The notes beneath the pieces were generated by a model. The model searched no databases. It saw only the letters and a list, made by a program, of their open reading frames with translations, and was not told where the DNA came from. A stretch of DNA of 6,422 nucleotides from an uncultured Verrucomicrobiales bacterium (lineage in GTDB: Bacteria > Verrucomicrobiota > Verrucomicrobiia > Verrucomicrobiales > Akkermansiaceae): NCBI GenBank assembly GCA_937885815.1, contig CALABM010000009.1:1-6422 (forward strand), given 5' to 3'. Below, piece by piece: positions 1-5,048 of the stretch. The translations under genes and the position numbers were made by a program. Positions within the stretch are counted from its first letter, which is position 1. Every line of letters starts with the position of its first letter.

Positions 1-71
1 AGCAGCAGCAGCAGCAGCAGGTTGTGACTCCCACTCCGGAGCCCGCTCCCGTTGCTCCCATCAAGAAGTAA
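1..71 (+). CDS. Small poly-Q lipoprotein, copy 1 (3' end only)
   Basis: Only the last 23 codons, including TAA at 69-71, are inside the window. They read as six Gln (CAG) codons and then VVTPTPEPAPVAPIKK. This is identical in protein sequence to the C-terminal part of the complete small lipoprotein gene at 372-494; the two DNA copies differ at one silent base (GCT here at 54-56, GCC in the other copy). By analogy the missing 5' part should encode a lipoprotein signal peptide ending in a lipidated Cys just before the Gln run. The mature part would be a short, Pro-rich, probably unstructured tail anchored in a membrane. The function is unknown and no named family is recognised. Confidence 0.75.
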   Translation, partial: QQQQQQVVTPTPEPAPVAPIKK

Positions 72-76
72 GTTAT

Positions 77-93
77 AAGGGGCCTGACCCCTT
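77..93 (+). other. Small hairpin after lipoprotein copy 1
   Basis: AAGGGG (77-82) and CCCCTT (88-93) form a perfect 6-bp stem with a 5-nt loop, starting 5 nt after the stop codon. It has no T-tract, so it is not a terminator by itself. It may protect the 3' end of the message or only be incidental. A differently sequenced hairpin sits in the same place after copy 2. Confidence 0.4.
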
Positions 94-112
94 CTACAAG
101 TCTTTTTCATAA

Positions 113-142
113 AAAAGCGCCTGACTTCGGTCAGGCGCTTTT
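113..142 (+). terminator. Rho-independent terminator of lipoprotein copy 1
   Basis: GCGCCTGAC (117-125) and GTCAGGCGC (130-138) form a perfect 9-bp stem closed by the very stable C(TTCG)G tetraloop, followed by TTTT. The stem can extend with A113-A116 pairing to T139-T142. The upstream A-run (111-116) gives a T-run on the opposite strand, so the element could act in both directions. Confidence 0.92.
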
Positions 143-276
143 GTTTATTTCCAACGCATTGAAAATAAGGACTTGTTAATCATTTGCAGCTCTAAAAGGG
201 ATAAGGAAATAGAACACGGCTAAGAATCTAACTCATTCAATTAGCGATATTTTTGCATAAAATTCTCATTTTAGGC

Positions 277-304
277 TTGTCAAGAGCAGAAAAAGGAGTA
301 TACT
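277..304 (+). promoter_or_regulatory. Sigma70-type promoter of lipoprotein copy 2
   Basis: TTGTCA (277-282) and TATACT (299-304) are separated by 16 nt and each matches the sigma70 consensus at five of six bases. Transcription would start near 311, leaving a leader of about 60 nt before the ATG at 372. In this window that is an unusually long leader compared with the other promoters found. Confidence 0.7.
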
Positions 305-330
305 AAGCCCGCCTCCTTCCTACTCTTGGA

Positions 331-350
331 TGTTTGGGGCACTTCAAACA
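331..350 (+). other. Leader stem-loop before lipoprotein copy 2
   Basis: TGTTTG (331-336) and CAAACA (345-350) pair perfectly around an 8-nt loop within the predicted 5' untranslated leader, ending 21 nt before the ATG. It may influence stability or translation. Such a short A/U-rich stem could also be chance. Confidence 0.3.
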
Positions 351-371
351 ATCAAAACTAGTAAAGATCAA

Positions 372-494
372 ATGAAGACCATCGCTATTCTCGCCCTTAC
401 GGCCGCCGCTCTGGTTTCCTGCCAGCAGCAGCAGCAGCAGCAGGTTGTGACTCCCACTCCGGAGCCCGCTCCCGTTGCCCCCATCAAGAAGTAA
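372..494 (+). CDS. Small poly-Q lipoprotein, copy 2 (40 aa)
   Basis: This encodes a 40-residue protein. MKTIAILALTAAALVSC is a classic lipoprotein signal: a Lys at position 2, a hydrophobic core, and lipobox LVSC with Cys17 as the lipidated residue. After cleavage the mature peptide would be only 24 residues: Cys, seven Gln, then VVTPTPEPAPVAPIKK, which is Pro-rich and ends in two Lys. It should be membrane-anchored, outer or inner membrane not being decidable from this sequence. The ATG at 372 is chosen because it alone gives the signal peptide; no strong Shine-Dalgarno sequence precedes it. The gene has its own promoter (277-304) and terminator (534-564), so it is monocistronic. The Gln run is coded by seven pure CAG repeats, which may change length in frame by slippage. 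The function is unknown. It is too short for most gene finders, but the complete signal, the second copy and the flanking signals support it as real. Confidence 0.85.
   Translation: MKTIAILALTAAALVSCQQQQQQQVVTPTPEPAPVAPIKK
423..443 (+). repeat. CAG trinucleotide tract (7 units)
   Basis: Seven uninterrupted CAG codons directly after the lipobox Cys codon. Copy 1 shows at least six units at 3-20. Because the unit is a codon, slippage would change the number of Gln residues without breaking the frame. Confidence 0.9.
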
Positions 495-501
495 GTGAAG
501 A

Positions 502-515
502 CAGGGTTAACCCTG
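502..515 (+). other. 14-nt palindrome after lipoprotein copy 2
   Basis: CAGGGTTAACCCTG is a perfect palindrome 7 nt after the stop codon. As RNA it can form a 5-bp stem with a TTAA loop. It is in the same relative place as the hairpin after copy 1. A role as a protein-binding site cannot be excluded. Confidence 0.4.
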
Positions 516-533
516 AATATCATTTTACGATAG

Positions 534-564
534 CGCGTCTGGGTTTTGCTCAGACGCGTTTTTT
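534..564 (+). terminator. Rho-independent terminator of lipoprotein copy 2
   Basis: CGCGTCTG (534-541) pairs perfectly with CAGACGCG (551-558) around a 9-nt loop and is followed by six T (559-564). Its sequence is unrelated to the terminator of copy 1. Confidence 0.9.
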
Positions 565-566
565 AT

Positions 567-596
567 TTGTCAAGGCGTGGTACAATCTGATAGAAT
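567..596 (+). promoter_or_regulatory. Probable promoter of the ABC ATPase gene
   Basis: TTGTCA (567-572) and TAGAAT (591-596) are 18 nt apart. Transcription from them would begin at or next to the ATG at 603, giving a leaderless message. A second -10 candidate, TACAAT (581-586), lacks a good -35 box but shares the 9-mer GGTACAATC with the ahcY promoter (579-587 and 3100-3108); it would give a leader of about 10 nt. The -35 box begins only two bases after the preceding terminator T-run. Confidence 0.5.
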
Positions 597-602
597 GGGG
601 GC

Positions 603-1397
603 ATGGCATACCTGGAAATCAGAGAAGCGAGCGTTCATTATCCTGTGCGGAACACATGGGGAAGCACAGGCGAAGTGGTACGCGCAGTGGATGGGGTGAG
701 CCTCTCGGTGGAGCGTGGTCGCATACTTGGCCTTGTGGGTGAGAGCGGCTGCGGGAAGAGCACCCTCTCGCGTGCCATCATGCAGCTGCAGCCGCTCACG
801 AGCGGCAGTATTCATCTGGACGGCAGCAACCTCAGCGCCCTTGGCCGCAGTGAAATACGCCAGCGCCGACTGGATTTCCAAATGGTGTTTCAGGATCCAT
901 ACGCCTCATTAAATCCGCGCTTCAGCATCTTCCGCACCTTAGTGGAAGCGCTCAGCCGCCGCAAGCCCCTGCCCCGTGGCAAACGAGAGGAAGCCGTGGC
1001 GGAGCTGATGAACCGCGTAGGCCTGAGCCCTGAGCACATGTACAAGTACCCTCATGAGTTCTCCGGCGGACAGCGCCAGCGCATTGCCATTGCACGCGCC
1101 ATAGCCCCGGAGCCAGCCTTGCTGCTGGCGGATGAGCCGGTATCCGCGCTGGATGTCTCCATCCAGAGCCAAATCTTGAATCTGCTCACGGATTTAACTC
1201 GCGAGCTGAACCTCACGATGATATTCATCTCGCATGATTTATCCGTGGTGCATTACATCGCGGATGACATTGCGGTGATGCAGCGCGGACGCATCGTAGA
1301 ATACGGGCGAGCGGAAGAGGTCTTTGGCACCCCGCAGCATGAATATACCCGCACCCTGCTGGCTGCAGCCCCGAAGGGAATCCCCCAGCACGCTTAA
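603..1397 (+). CDS. OppF/DppF-type peptide ABC transporter ATPase
   Basis: This 264-residue protein is a cytoplasmic ATP-binding subunit of the oligopeptide/dipeptide/nickel importer class. Visible motifs in order: Walker A GESGCGKST (46-54), Q-loop Q97 in FQDPYASLNPR (typical of OppF/DppF), signature FSGGQRQR (153-160), Walker B LLLADE with catalytic E178, D-loop SALD (181-184), and switch His211 in ISHD. The end, YTRTLLAAAPK (248-258), begins the C-terminal extension of this family. Full-length OppF is usually about 320 residues, so the extension is short here. All ATPase residues are intact and it should be active. The ATG at 603 has no proper Shine-Dalgarno sequence: a G-run sits immediately before it, too close to work normally. 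An upstream ATG at 595 is out of frame. No permease, second ATPase or binding protein lies beside it, so its partners must be encoded elsewhere. Substrate is inferred as peptides from family resemblance only. Confidence 0.9.
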   Translation: MAYLEIREASVHYPVRNTWGSTGEVVRAVDGVSLSVERGRILGLVGESGCGKSTLSRAIMQLQPLTSGSIHLDGSNLSALGRSEIRQRRLDFQMVFQDPYASLNPRFSIFRTLVEALSRRKPLPRGKREEAVAELMNRVGLSPEHMYKYPHEFSGGQRQRIAIARAIAPEPALLLADEPVSALDVSIQSQILNLLTDLTRELNLTMIFISHDLSVVHYIADDIAVMQRGRIVEYGRAEEVFGTPQHEYTRTLLAAAPKGIPQHA

Positions 1398-1407
1398 AGC
1401 GCGGGGG
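1382..1407. other. Inverted repeat across the convergent stop codons
   Basis: CCCCC (1382-1386) pairs with GGGGG (1403-1407), and inside it CGCT (1391-1394) pairs with AGCG (1398-1401), with TAA as the loop. Internal unpaired bases separate the two stems. It is centred on the overlapping stop codons of the ABC ATPase and GH20 genes and could end or protect both messages. Neither strand shows a T-tract, so it is not a standard intrinsic terminator. Confidence 0.4.
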
Positions 1408-3034
1408 AGCCGTCCTCCCGGCGGTAATTGATTTGCTGAGCCTCGAACCACGGGTATTGAGCCCGGATGCGCTCCAGGAACTCAGCCTCATTCTTCAGCT
1501 CAGGGGCACACCATGCCACCTCAGCCAGCGCGCAGATGCGCGGCACAGTCTGATACTCCAGCTTGCGCCCGTCCGCAATGCTTTCACTCCAGCAATTCGC
1601 CTGCAAGCCGATAATACGGCTGCGCTGCTCCGGGGTGAGATTCTCCGGGATAGGGTTATACGAGTACACATGGCGCCAATCCTGCTCCGCCGTAAGGGAG
1701 CCGTGGGGCCTGTACTGAGGATCCTCCGGCAGCTTACCTTGGCAGAAGTTGAAATAAAAGTGCGAATCCGGGGACTGAATAACCTCATGCCCGGCGCGGA
1801 GAGCACGGCGCAGCGCACAGGGCCTCACCCAAGAACGCCAGTACATGACCACGGCATCCGAGGGCACTTCGCCATCATCAATAATTTCATCCCAGCCCAC
1901 GATACGGCGGCCGTGGCGGGCCATAATCTCAGCCATGCGGTGGGTGAACCAATGCTGAATGTGACCGGAACTGCGCAGGCCATTCTGCTGCATAAAACTG
2001 CGGGCAAAGGGGCTGTTGTCCCACTGCTCACGCGGAGCTTCATCCCCGCCGATGTGCACGAACTCCGCGCGCGGAAACAGCTCGCAGACCTCCGCAAACA
2101 CATTCTCCAAAAACTTCAGCGTATTTTCCCGCGGCGCATAGGTGTACGGCAGCACGCCCCAAGTGGTGGCCACACGCGGAGCATAGCCCGGCACATCCGT
2201 ATTCCCCAGCTCAGGATAAGCCGCAATGGCTGCGCTGGAGTGCCCCGGCACTTCAATCTCCGGTATCACCGTGATACCCAAGCTGTTCGCATACGCCACA
2301 ATCTCGCGCACTTCATCCTGCGTAAAGTAAAACGGCTCCGTAGGTTTGCCGTCTCCCACCTCATGATTGGCCAGCGTGGGAGTCTCCTCGCGGTGAGAGC
2401 CCACCTCCGTGAGGCGCGGATAGCTCTTAATCTCGATGCGCCAGCCTTGGTCATCCGCCAAGTGCCAGTGGAGGCGGTTCAGCTTATAACGGGCCATGAT
2501 GCGCAGCATCTTGCGCGTTTGCTCCACCGTCTGCGGGTGGCGGCAGGGGTCCAGCATCAGCCCGCGGTATGGCAGCAGGGGCTCATCCTCCACCTGCATG
2601 CACGGCAGCGCCGGCTGCCCCTCGGCATCATTCACCACACTGTGGGCCAGCGTCTGCGCGGCATAATGCAAAGCCTGCTCACTGCCCACCCGCACGCTGA
2701 TTCCCAGCGGCGTCACCGCCAAAGCATACCACTCCTTGCCCTTACCGGGCTCGATGGTTACCGTCAGCTCGCCCTCATTCTCCTCCGGAAGCATCTGCAG
2801 ACCGGCGGCCATAAAGGCGCGGATGGCGGCCCGCCCCACCTCGCTACGGCTCACGCTGTAGTGCACCTTAATGCCATCCCGCATGGAGAAGCCGGCCTCA
2901 CCTGCCTGCACCTGCATGCTCACCGGCATGGGAATTACCGATGGTGCCTCATGTACCGCGGCGGAAGGGGCCGCATTCAGTACTGACATCTGCGCACATA
3001 ACAGCAAGATAACATAATTGGCAGGTCTCTTCAT
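1394..3034 (-). CDS. Secreted GH20 beta-N-acetylhexosaminidase
   Basis: This 546-residue enzyme should remove terminal beta-linked GlcNAc/GalNAc from glycans by the substrate-assisted mechanism of family GH20. Residues 1-21 look like a Sec signal peptide (MKRPANY, a hydrophobic core from V8, then VLNAA before the likely cut), so it works in the periplasm or outside the cell. The LLC at 11-13 lacks the small residue needed for a lipobox. Residues about 30-150 fit the GH20b alpha/beta domain; the catalytic barrel runs from about 153 to 505. Family motifs: YRGLMLD (156-162, substrate Arg157), LHWHLADDQGWR (188-199), PEIEVPGHS (259-266), HIGGDE (327-332) with the catalytic pair D331/E332, GWDE (380-383), YW (398-399) and QANCWSE (478-484). 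Length is normal and no carbohydrate-binding module follows. The start is fixed by the signal peptide and by a promoter 8 nt upstream. In a gut Verrucomicrobium the likely substrate is mucin or other host glycans, but that is inference. Confidence 0.95.
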   Translation of the reverse strand: MKRPANYVILLLCAQMSVLNAAPSAAVHEAPSVIPMPVSMQVQAGEAGFSMRDGIKVHYSVSRSEVGRAAIRAFMAAGLQMLPEENEGELTVTIEPGKGKEWYALAVTPLGISVRVGSEQALHYAAQTLAHSVVNDAEGQPALPCMQVEDEPLLPYRGLMLDPCRHPQTVEQTRKMLRIMARYKLNRLHWHLADDQGWRIEIKSYPRLTEVGSHREETPTLANHEVGDGKPTEPFYFTQDEVREIVAYANSLGITVIPEIEVPGHSSAAIAAYPELGNTDVPGYAPRVATTWGVLPYTYAPRENTLKFLENVFAEVCELFPRAEFVHIGGDEAPREQWDNSPFARSFMQQNGLRSSGHIQHWFTHRMAEIMARHGRRIVGWDEIIDDGEVPSDAVVMYWRSWVRPCALRRALRAGHEVIQSPDSHFYFNFCQGKLPEDPQYRPHGSLTAEQDWRHVYSYNPIPENLTPEQRSRIIGLQANCWSESIADGRKLEYQTVPRICALAEVAWCAPELKNEAEFLERIRAQYPWFEAQQINYRREDGSPAL

Positions 3035-3042
3035 ACCGCGAT

Positions 3043-3071
3043 AATTTAATGGACAAGCCTCTTTATGTCAA
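3043..3071 (-). promoter_or_regulatory. Promoter of the GH20 gene
   Basis: Read on the minus strand, TTGACA (3071-3066) is a perfect -35 box, followed after exactly 17 nt by TAAATT (3048-3043). The ATG begins at 3034, only 8 nt after the -10 box, so transcription should start within about two bases of the start codon. There is no room for a Shine-Dalgarno sequence. Confidence 0.75.
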
Positions 3072-3078
3072 CTTAGAA

Positions 3079-3107
3079 TTGACGAATGACAGGAGAAAAG
3101 GTACAAT
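3079..3107 (+). promoter_or_regulatory. Promoter of ahcY
   Basis: TTGACG (3079-3084) and TACAAT (3102-3107) with an ideal 17-nt spacer match the sigma70 consensus at five of six bases each. The expected start of transcription is about 3114-3118, next to or on the ATG at 3118. Its -35 box faces the -35 box of the GH20 promoter across 7 nt. There is no space for a SAH riboswitch or other leader element. Confidence 0.8.
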
Positions 3108-3117
3108 CACCCCCGAC

Positions 3118-4530
3118 ATGAACGCAACAGCAGATTACAAGGTGGCGGATATCTCACTGAAAGAGTGGGGCCGCAAGGAAATTCAGGTCTCTGAGTACGA
3201 AATGCCCGGTCTGATGGCATGCCGTGAAAAGTATGGCCCCAGCAAGCCGCTGGAGGGCGTGCGCGTGACCGGCTCCCTGCACATGACCATCCAGACGGCC
3301 ATCCTCATCGAGACCCTCGTGGCTCTCGGCGCCGATGTGCGCTGGGCCTCCTGCAACATTTTCTCCACCCAGGACCACGCCGCTGCCGCCATTGCCGCAG
3401 CCGGTGTACCCGTGTTCGCTTGGAAGGGTGAAACACTGGAGGAGTACTGGGACTGCACTTGGAAGGCCCTGAGCCACCGCGACGGCCAAGGTCCGCAGTT
3501 GATTGTGGATGACGGTGGCGATGCCACCCTGCTGCTGCACAAGGGTTACGAAATGGAAAACGGTGACAACTGGGTGAACACCCCCTCCTCTTCCGAGGAA
3601 GAGAGCGTCATTAAGGCCCTGCTCAAGCGCATCGCCGCTGAGCAGCCCGGCATCTTCCACCGCTGGATGCCTGAAATTAAGGGCGTGAGCGAGGAAACCA
3701 CCACCGGCGTGCACCGCCTTTACCAGATGGAGCGTGATGGCCGCCTGCTCTTCCCCGCCATTAATGTGAATGACTCCGTAACCAAGAGCAAGTTTGATAA
3801 CCTCTACGGCTGCCGCGAAAGCCTCACGGATGGCATTAAGCGTGCAACGGACGTGATGATTGCCGGTAAGGTGGCTGTCATCTGCGGTTATGGTGATGTG
3901 GGCAAGGGCTGCGCGCAGGCTCTGCGCGGGCTGGGCGCTCAGGTAATCGTGACGGAGATAGACCCCATCTGCGCCCTTCAGGCTGCCATGGAAGGCTACC
4001 GCGTGCTCACCGTGGAGGACACCCTCGGCATGGCTGATATCTACGTGACCACCACCGGCAACTGCGATATCATCACCCTGGAGCACATGGAGAAGATGAA
4101 GGATCAGGCCATCGTGTGCAACATCGGCCACTTTGATAACGAAATTCAGGTGGCTCGCCTGCAGGCCCGTGAAGGCATCATCTGCACGAACATCAAGCCC
4201 CAGGTGGATAAGTACACCTTCCCGGATGGCCACAGCCTCTACCTGCTGGCAGAAGGCCGCCTCGTGAACCTGGGCTGCGCCACCGGCCACGCCTCCTTCG
4301 TGATGAGTAACAGCTTCACCAATCAGGTGCTCGCTCAGATTGCCCTCTGGCAGGAGCGCGACACCCGCGCCAACACCGTGCAGGTGCTGCCCAAGGTGCT
4401 GGATGAAGAAGTGGCCCGCCTCCACCTCGCTAAGCTGGGTGTACACCTCACCACCCTCACCCAGAAACAGGCAGACTACATCGGCGTAAGCGTCAACGGC
4501 CCGTACAAGGCTGAGGCTTACAGGTATTAA
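3118..4530 (+). CDS. ahcY: S-adenosylhomocysteine hydrolase (adenosylhomocysteinase)
   Basis: This cytoplasmic NAD-dependent enzyme splits S-adenosylhomocysteine into adenosine and homocysteine, removing the product that inhibits methyltransferases. The 470-residue protein matches the long bacterial form, which has an insertion around 145-190 compared with the animal enzyme of about 430. Visible motifs: HMTIQT (55-60, catalytic His55), SCNIFSTQDHAAA (78-90), FAWKGET (100-106), DDGGD (131-135), EETTTGVHR (192-200), NVNDSVTKSKFDN (216-228) with the catalytic K223 and D227, the NAD-binding loop GYGDVGKG (257-264), CNIGHFDNE (334-342), and C-terminal YKAEAYRY (463-470), whose Lys464 and Tyr468 reach the NAD of the neighbouring subunit. 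An in-frame ATG at 3049 would add 23 residues, but that stretch is the promoter itself and does not resemble the family. The start at 3118 gives the family-typical opening, with YKVADISLKEWGR at residues 7-19. The gene is monocistronic, ending in a strong terminator. Confidence 0.97.
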   Translation: MNATADYKVADISLKEWGRKEIQVSEYEMPGLMACREKYGPSKPLEGVRVTGSLHMTIQTAILIETLVALGADVRWASCNIFSTQDHAAAAIAAAGVPVFAWKGETLEEYWDCTWKALSHRDGQGPQLIVDDGGDATLLLHKGYEMENGDNWVNTPSSSEEESVIKALLKRIAAEQPGIFHRWMPEIKGVSEETTTGVHRLYQMERDGRLLFPAINVNDSVTKSKFDNLYGCRESLTDGIKRATDVMIAGKVAVICGYGDVGKGCAQALRGLGAQVIVTEIDPICALQAAMEGYRVLTVEDTLGMADIYVTTTGNCDIITLEHMEKMKDQAIVCNIGHFDNEIQVARLQAREGIICTNIKPQVDKYTFPDGHSLYLLAEGRLVNLGCATGHASFVMSNSFTNQVLAQIALWQERDTRANTVQVLPKVLDEEVARLHLAKLGVHLTTLTQKQADYIGVSVNGPYKAEAYRY

Positions 4531-4548
4531 TCCTTTCTAACTTCTGCG

Positions 4549-4592
4549 GGAAGGACGAAGTGGGCTTACTTGCTTCGTCCTTCCTCTTTTTT
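4549..4592 (+). terminator. Rho-independent terminator of ahcY
   Basis: GGAAGGACGAAG (4549-4560) and CTTCGTCCTTCC (4573-4584) form a perfect 12-bp stem with a 12-nt loop, followed by TC and six T (4587-4592). The T-run ends 16 nt before the start of the next gene, so that gene needs its own promoter or read-through. Confidence 0.93.
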
Positions 4593-4608
4593 ACAGCTCC
4601 CCCGCACC

Positions 4609-5037
4609 ATGATTCACATCTCCATCAGCGAGCAGACCTTGCGTTATGCTGAGCTTTGTTTTCCCTGTTCCACCGGCAAAAACGGCACAGGCTCGCAGGA
4701 AGGCTCAGGGCGCACCCCCCTCGGGCTTTTTGAGATTTGCAGCATGCACGGCGAAAATGCTCCGCTCATGACGATTTTTCAGGGCCGCCTCCCCATAGGC
4801 ACCTACCCTGAAGCTGCGCGGGGGAATGATGTCATCCTCACGAGAATACTGGCGCTGAACGGGCTGGAAGAACACAATGCTAACACACGCGCCCGCTACA
4901 TCTACATTCACGGCACGAACGAAACCCACCTGCTCGGCACCCCCGCCTCCCACGGCTGCGTGCGCCTCTCGCCGGAGCACATGCTCACCCTCTTCTCCCG
5001 TGTACGCCTCGGCACCCGGGTGAGCATCCAGCCGTGA
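4609..5037 (+). CDS. YkuD-family L,D-transpeptidase, no signal peptide
   Basis: This encodes a 142-residue protein consisting essentially of one YkuD (ErfK/YbiS) domain. Family members form 3-3 crosslinks in peptidoglycan or attach proteins to it, through a Cys thioester. Visible motifs: STGKNGTG (21-28), RTPLGLFEI (35-43), DVILTRILALNGLE (74-87), YIYIHGT (97-103, His101) and the active site SHGCVRL (114-120) with His115, nucleophile Cys117 and Arg119. All catalytic residues are present. The ATG at 4609 is chosen because it opens directly into the domain. A TTG at 4570 in the same frame lies in the loop of the ahcY terminator and is unlikely. The protein has no signal peptide or membrane segment, although its expected substrate is periplasmic. 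No Shine-Dalgarno sequence or convincing promoter is visible in the short gap after the ahcY terminator. It converges with the next minus-strand gene, 11 nt separating the stops. Confidence 0.88.
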   Translation: MIHISISEQTLRYAELCFPCSTGKNGTGSQEGSGRTPLGLFEICSMHGENAPLMTIFQGRLPIGTYPEAARGNDVILTRILALNGLEEHNANTRARYIYIHGTNETHLLGTPASHGCVRLSPEHMLTLFSRVRLGTRVSIQP

Positions 5038-5048
5038 TTTCCGGAGCC

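Larger units (their letters stand above)
143..371. other. Intergenic region with leader of lipoprotein copy 2
   Basis: No gene is supported in the 300 bases between the two lipoprotein coding sequences. The stretch holds the copy 1 terminator, then AT-rich sequence without an open frame of note, then the promoter at 277-304. The A/T-rich tract at about 241-273, just before the -35 box, could serve as an UP element. Downstream is an untranslated leader of about 60 nt containing a stem-loop. No recognisable tRNA, riboswitch or named small RNA was seen here. Confidence 0.6.
1..496 (+). repeat. Tandem direct repeat of the small lipoprotein gene
   Basis: Positions 1-73 match 424-496 at 72 of 73 bases, the only difference being T56 versus C479. 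The match stops two bases after the stop codon; the 3' flanks, including the terminators, are different sequences. The left limit of the repeat is outside the window, so its full extent is unknown. This is a gene duplication in tandem with a unit spacing of 423 nt. Confidence 0.85.

Noticed and set aside
1..20. CRISPR or satellite array suggested by the AGC/CAG repeats
   Set aside because: The repeat is a codon-level Gln tract inside a coding frame, with no spacers.
1433..2986. A 517-codon open frame on the plus strand, antisense to the GH20 gene
   Set aside because: It is the mirror of a well-supported GH20 gene. Its translation is rich in Arg, His and Leu with no domain or signal, as expected when GC-rich codons leave few stops on the other strand.
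3035..3117. SAH riboswitch upstream of ahcY
   Set aside because: The promoter ends about 10 nt before the start codon, so there is no leader RNA in which such a riboswitch could form.
3154..4446. A 430-codon open frame on the minus strand, antisense to ahcY
   Set aside because: It lies wholly inside ahcY, whose identity is certain. The Gly/His/Val/Ala-rich translation shows no family motif.
4570..4608. TTG start of the L,D-transpeptidase at 4570
   Set aside because: It would place the first codons inside the loop and stem of the ahcY terminator and adds 13 residues that are neither a signal peptide nor part of the domain.
4585..4608. Promoter for the L,D-transpeptidase gene just before its ATG
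   Set aside because: The best -10 candidate (TTTACA, 4590-4595) is poor and no -35 box is at a workable distance.
11..5037. Possible defence, toxin-antitoxin or mobile-element module
   Set aside because: No transposase, integrase, nuclease, toxin motif, terminal inverted repeats or tRNA attachment site was seen; the recognisable genes are housekeeping, envelope or nutrient genes.
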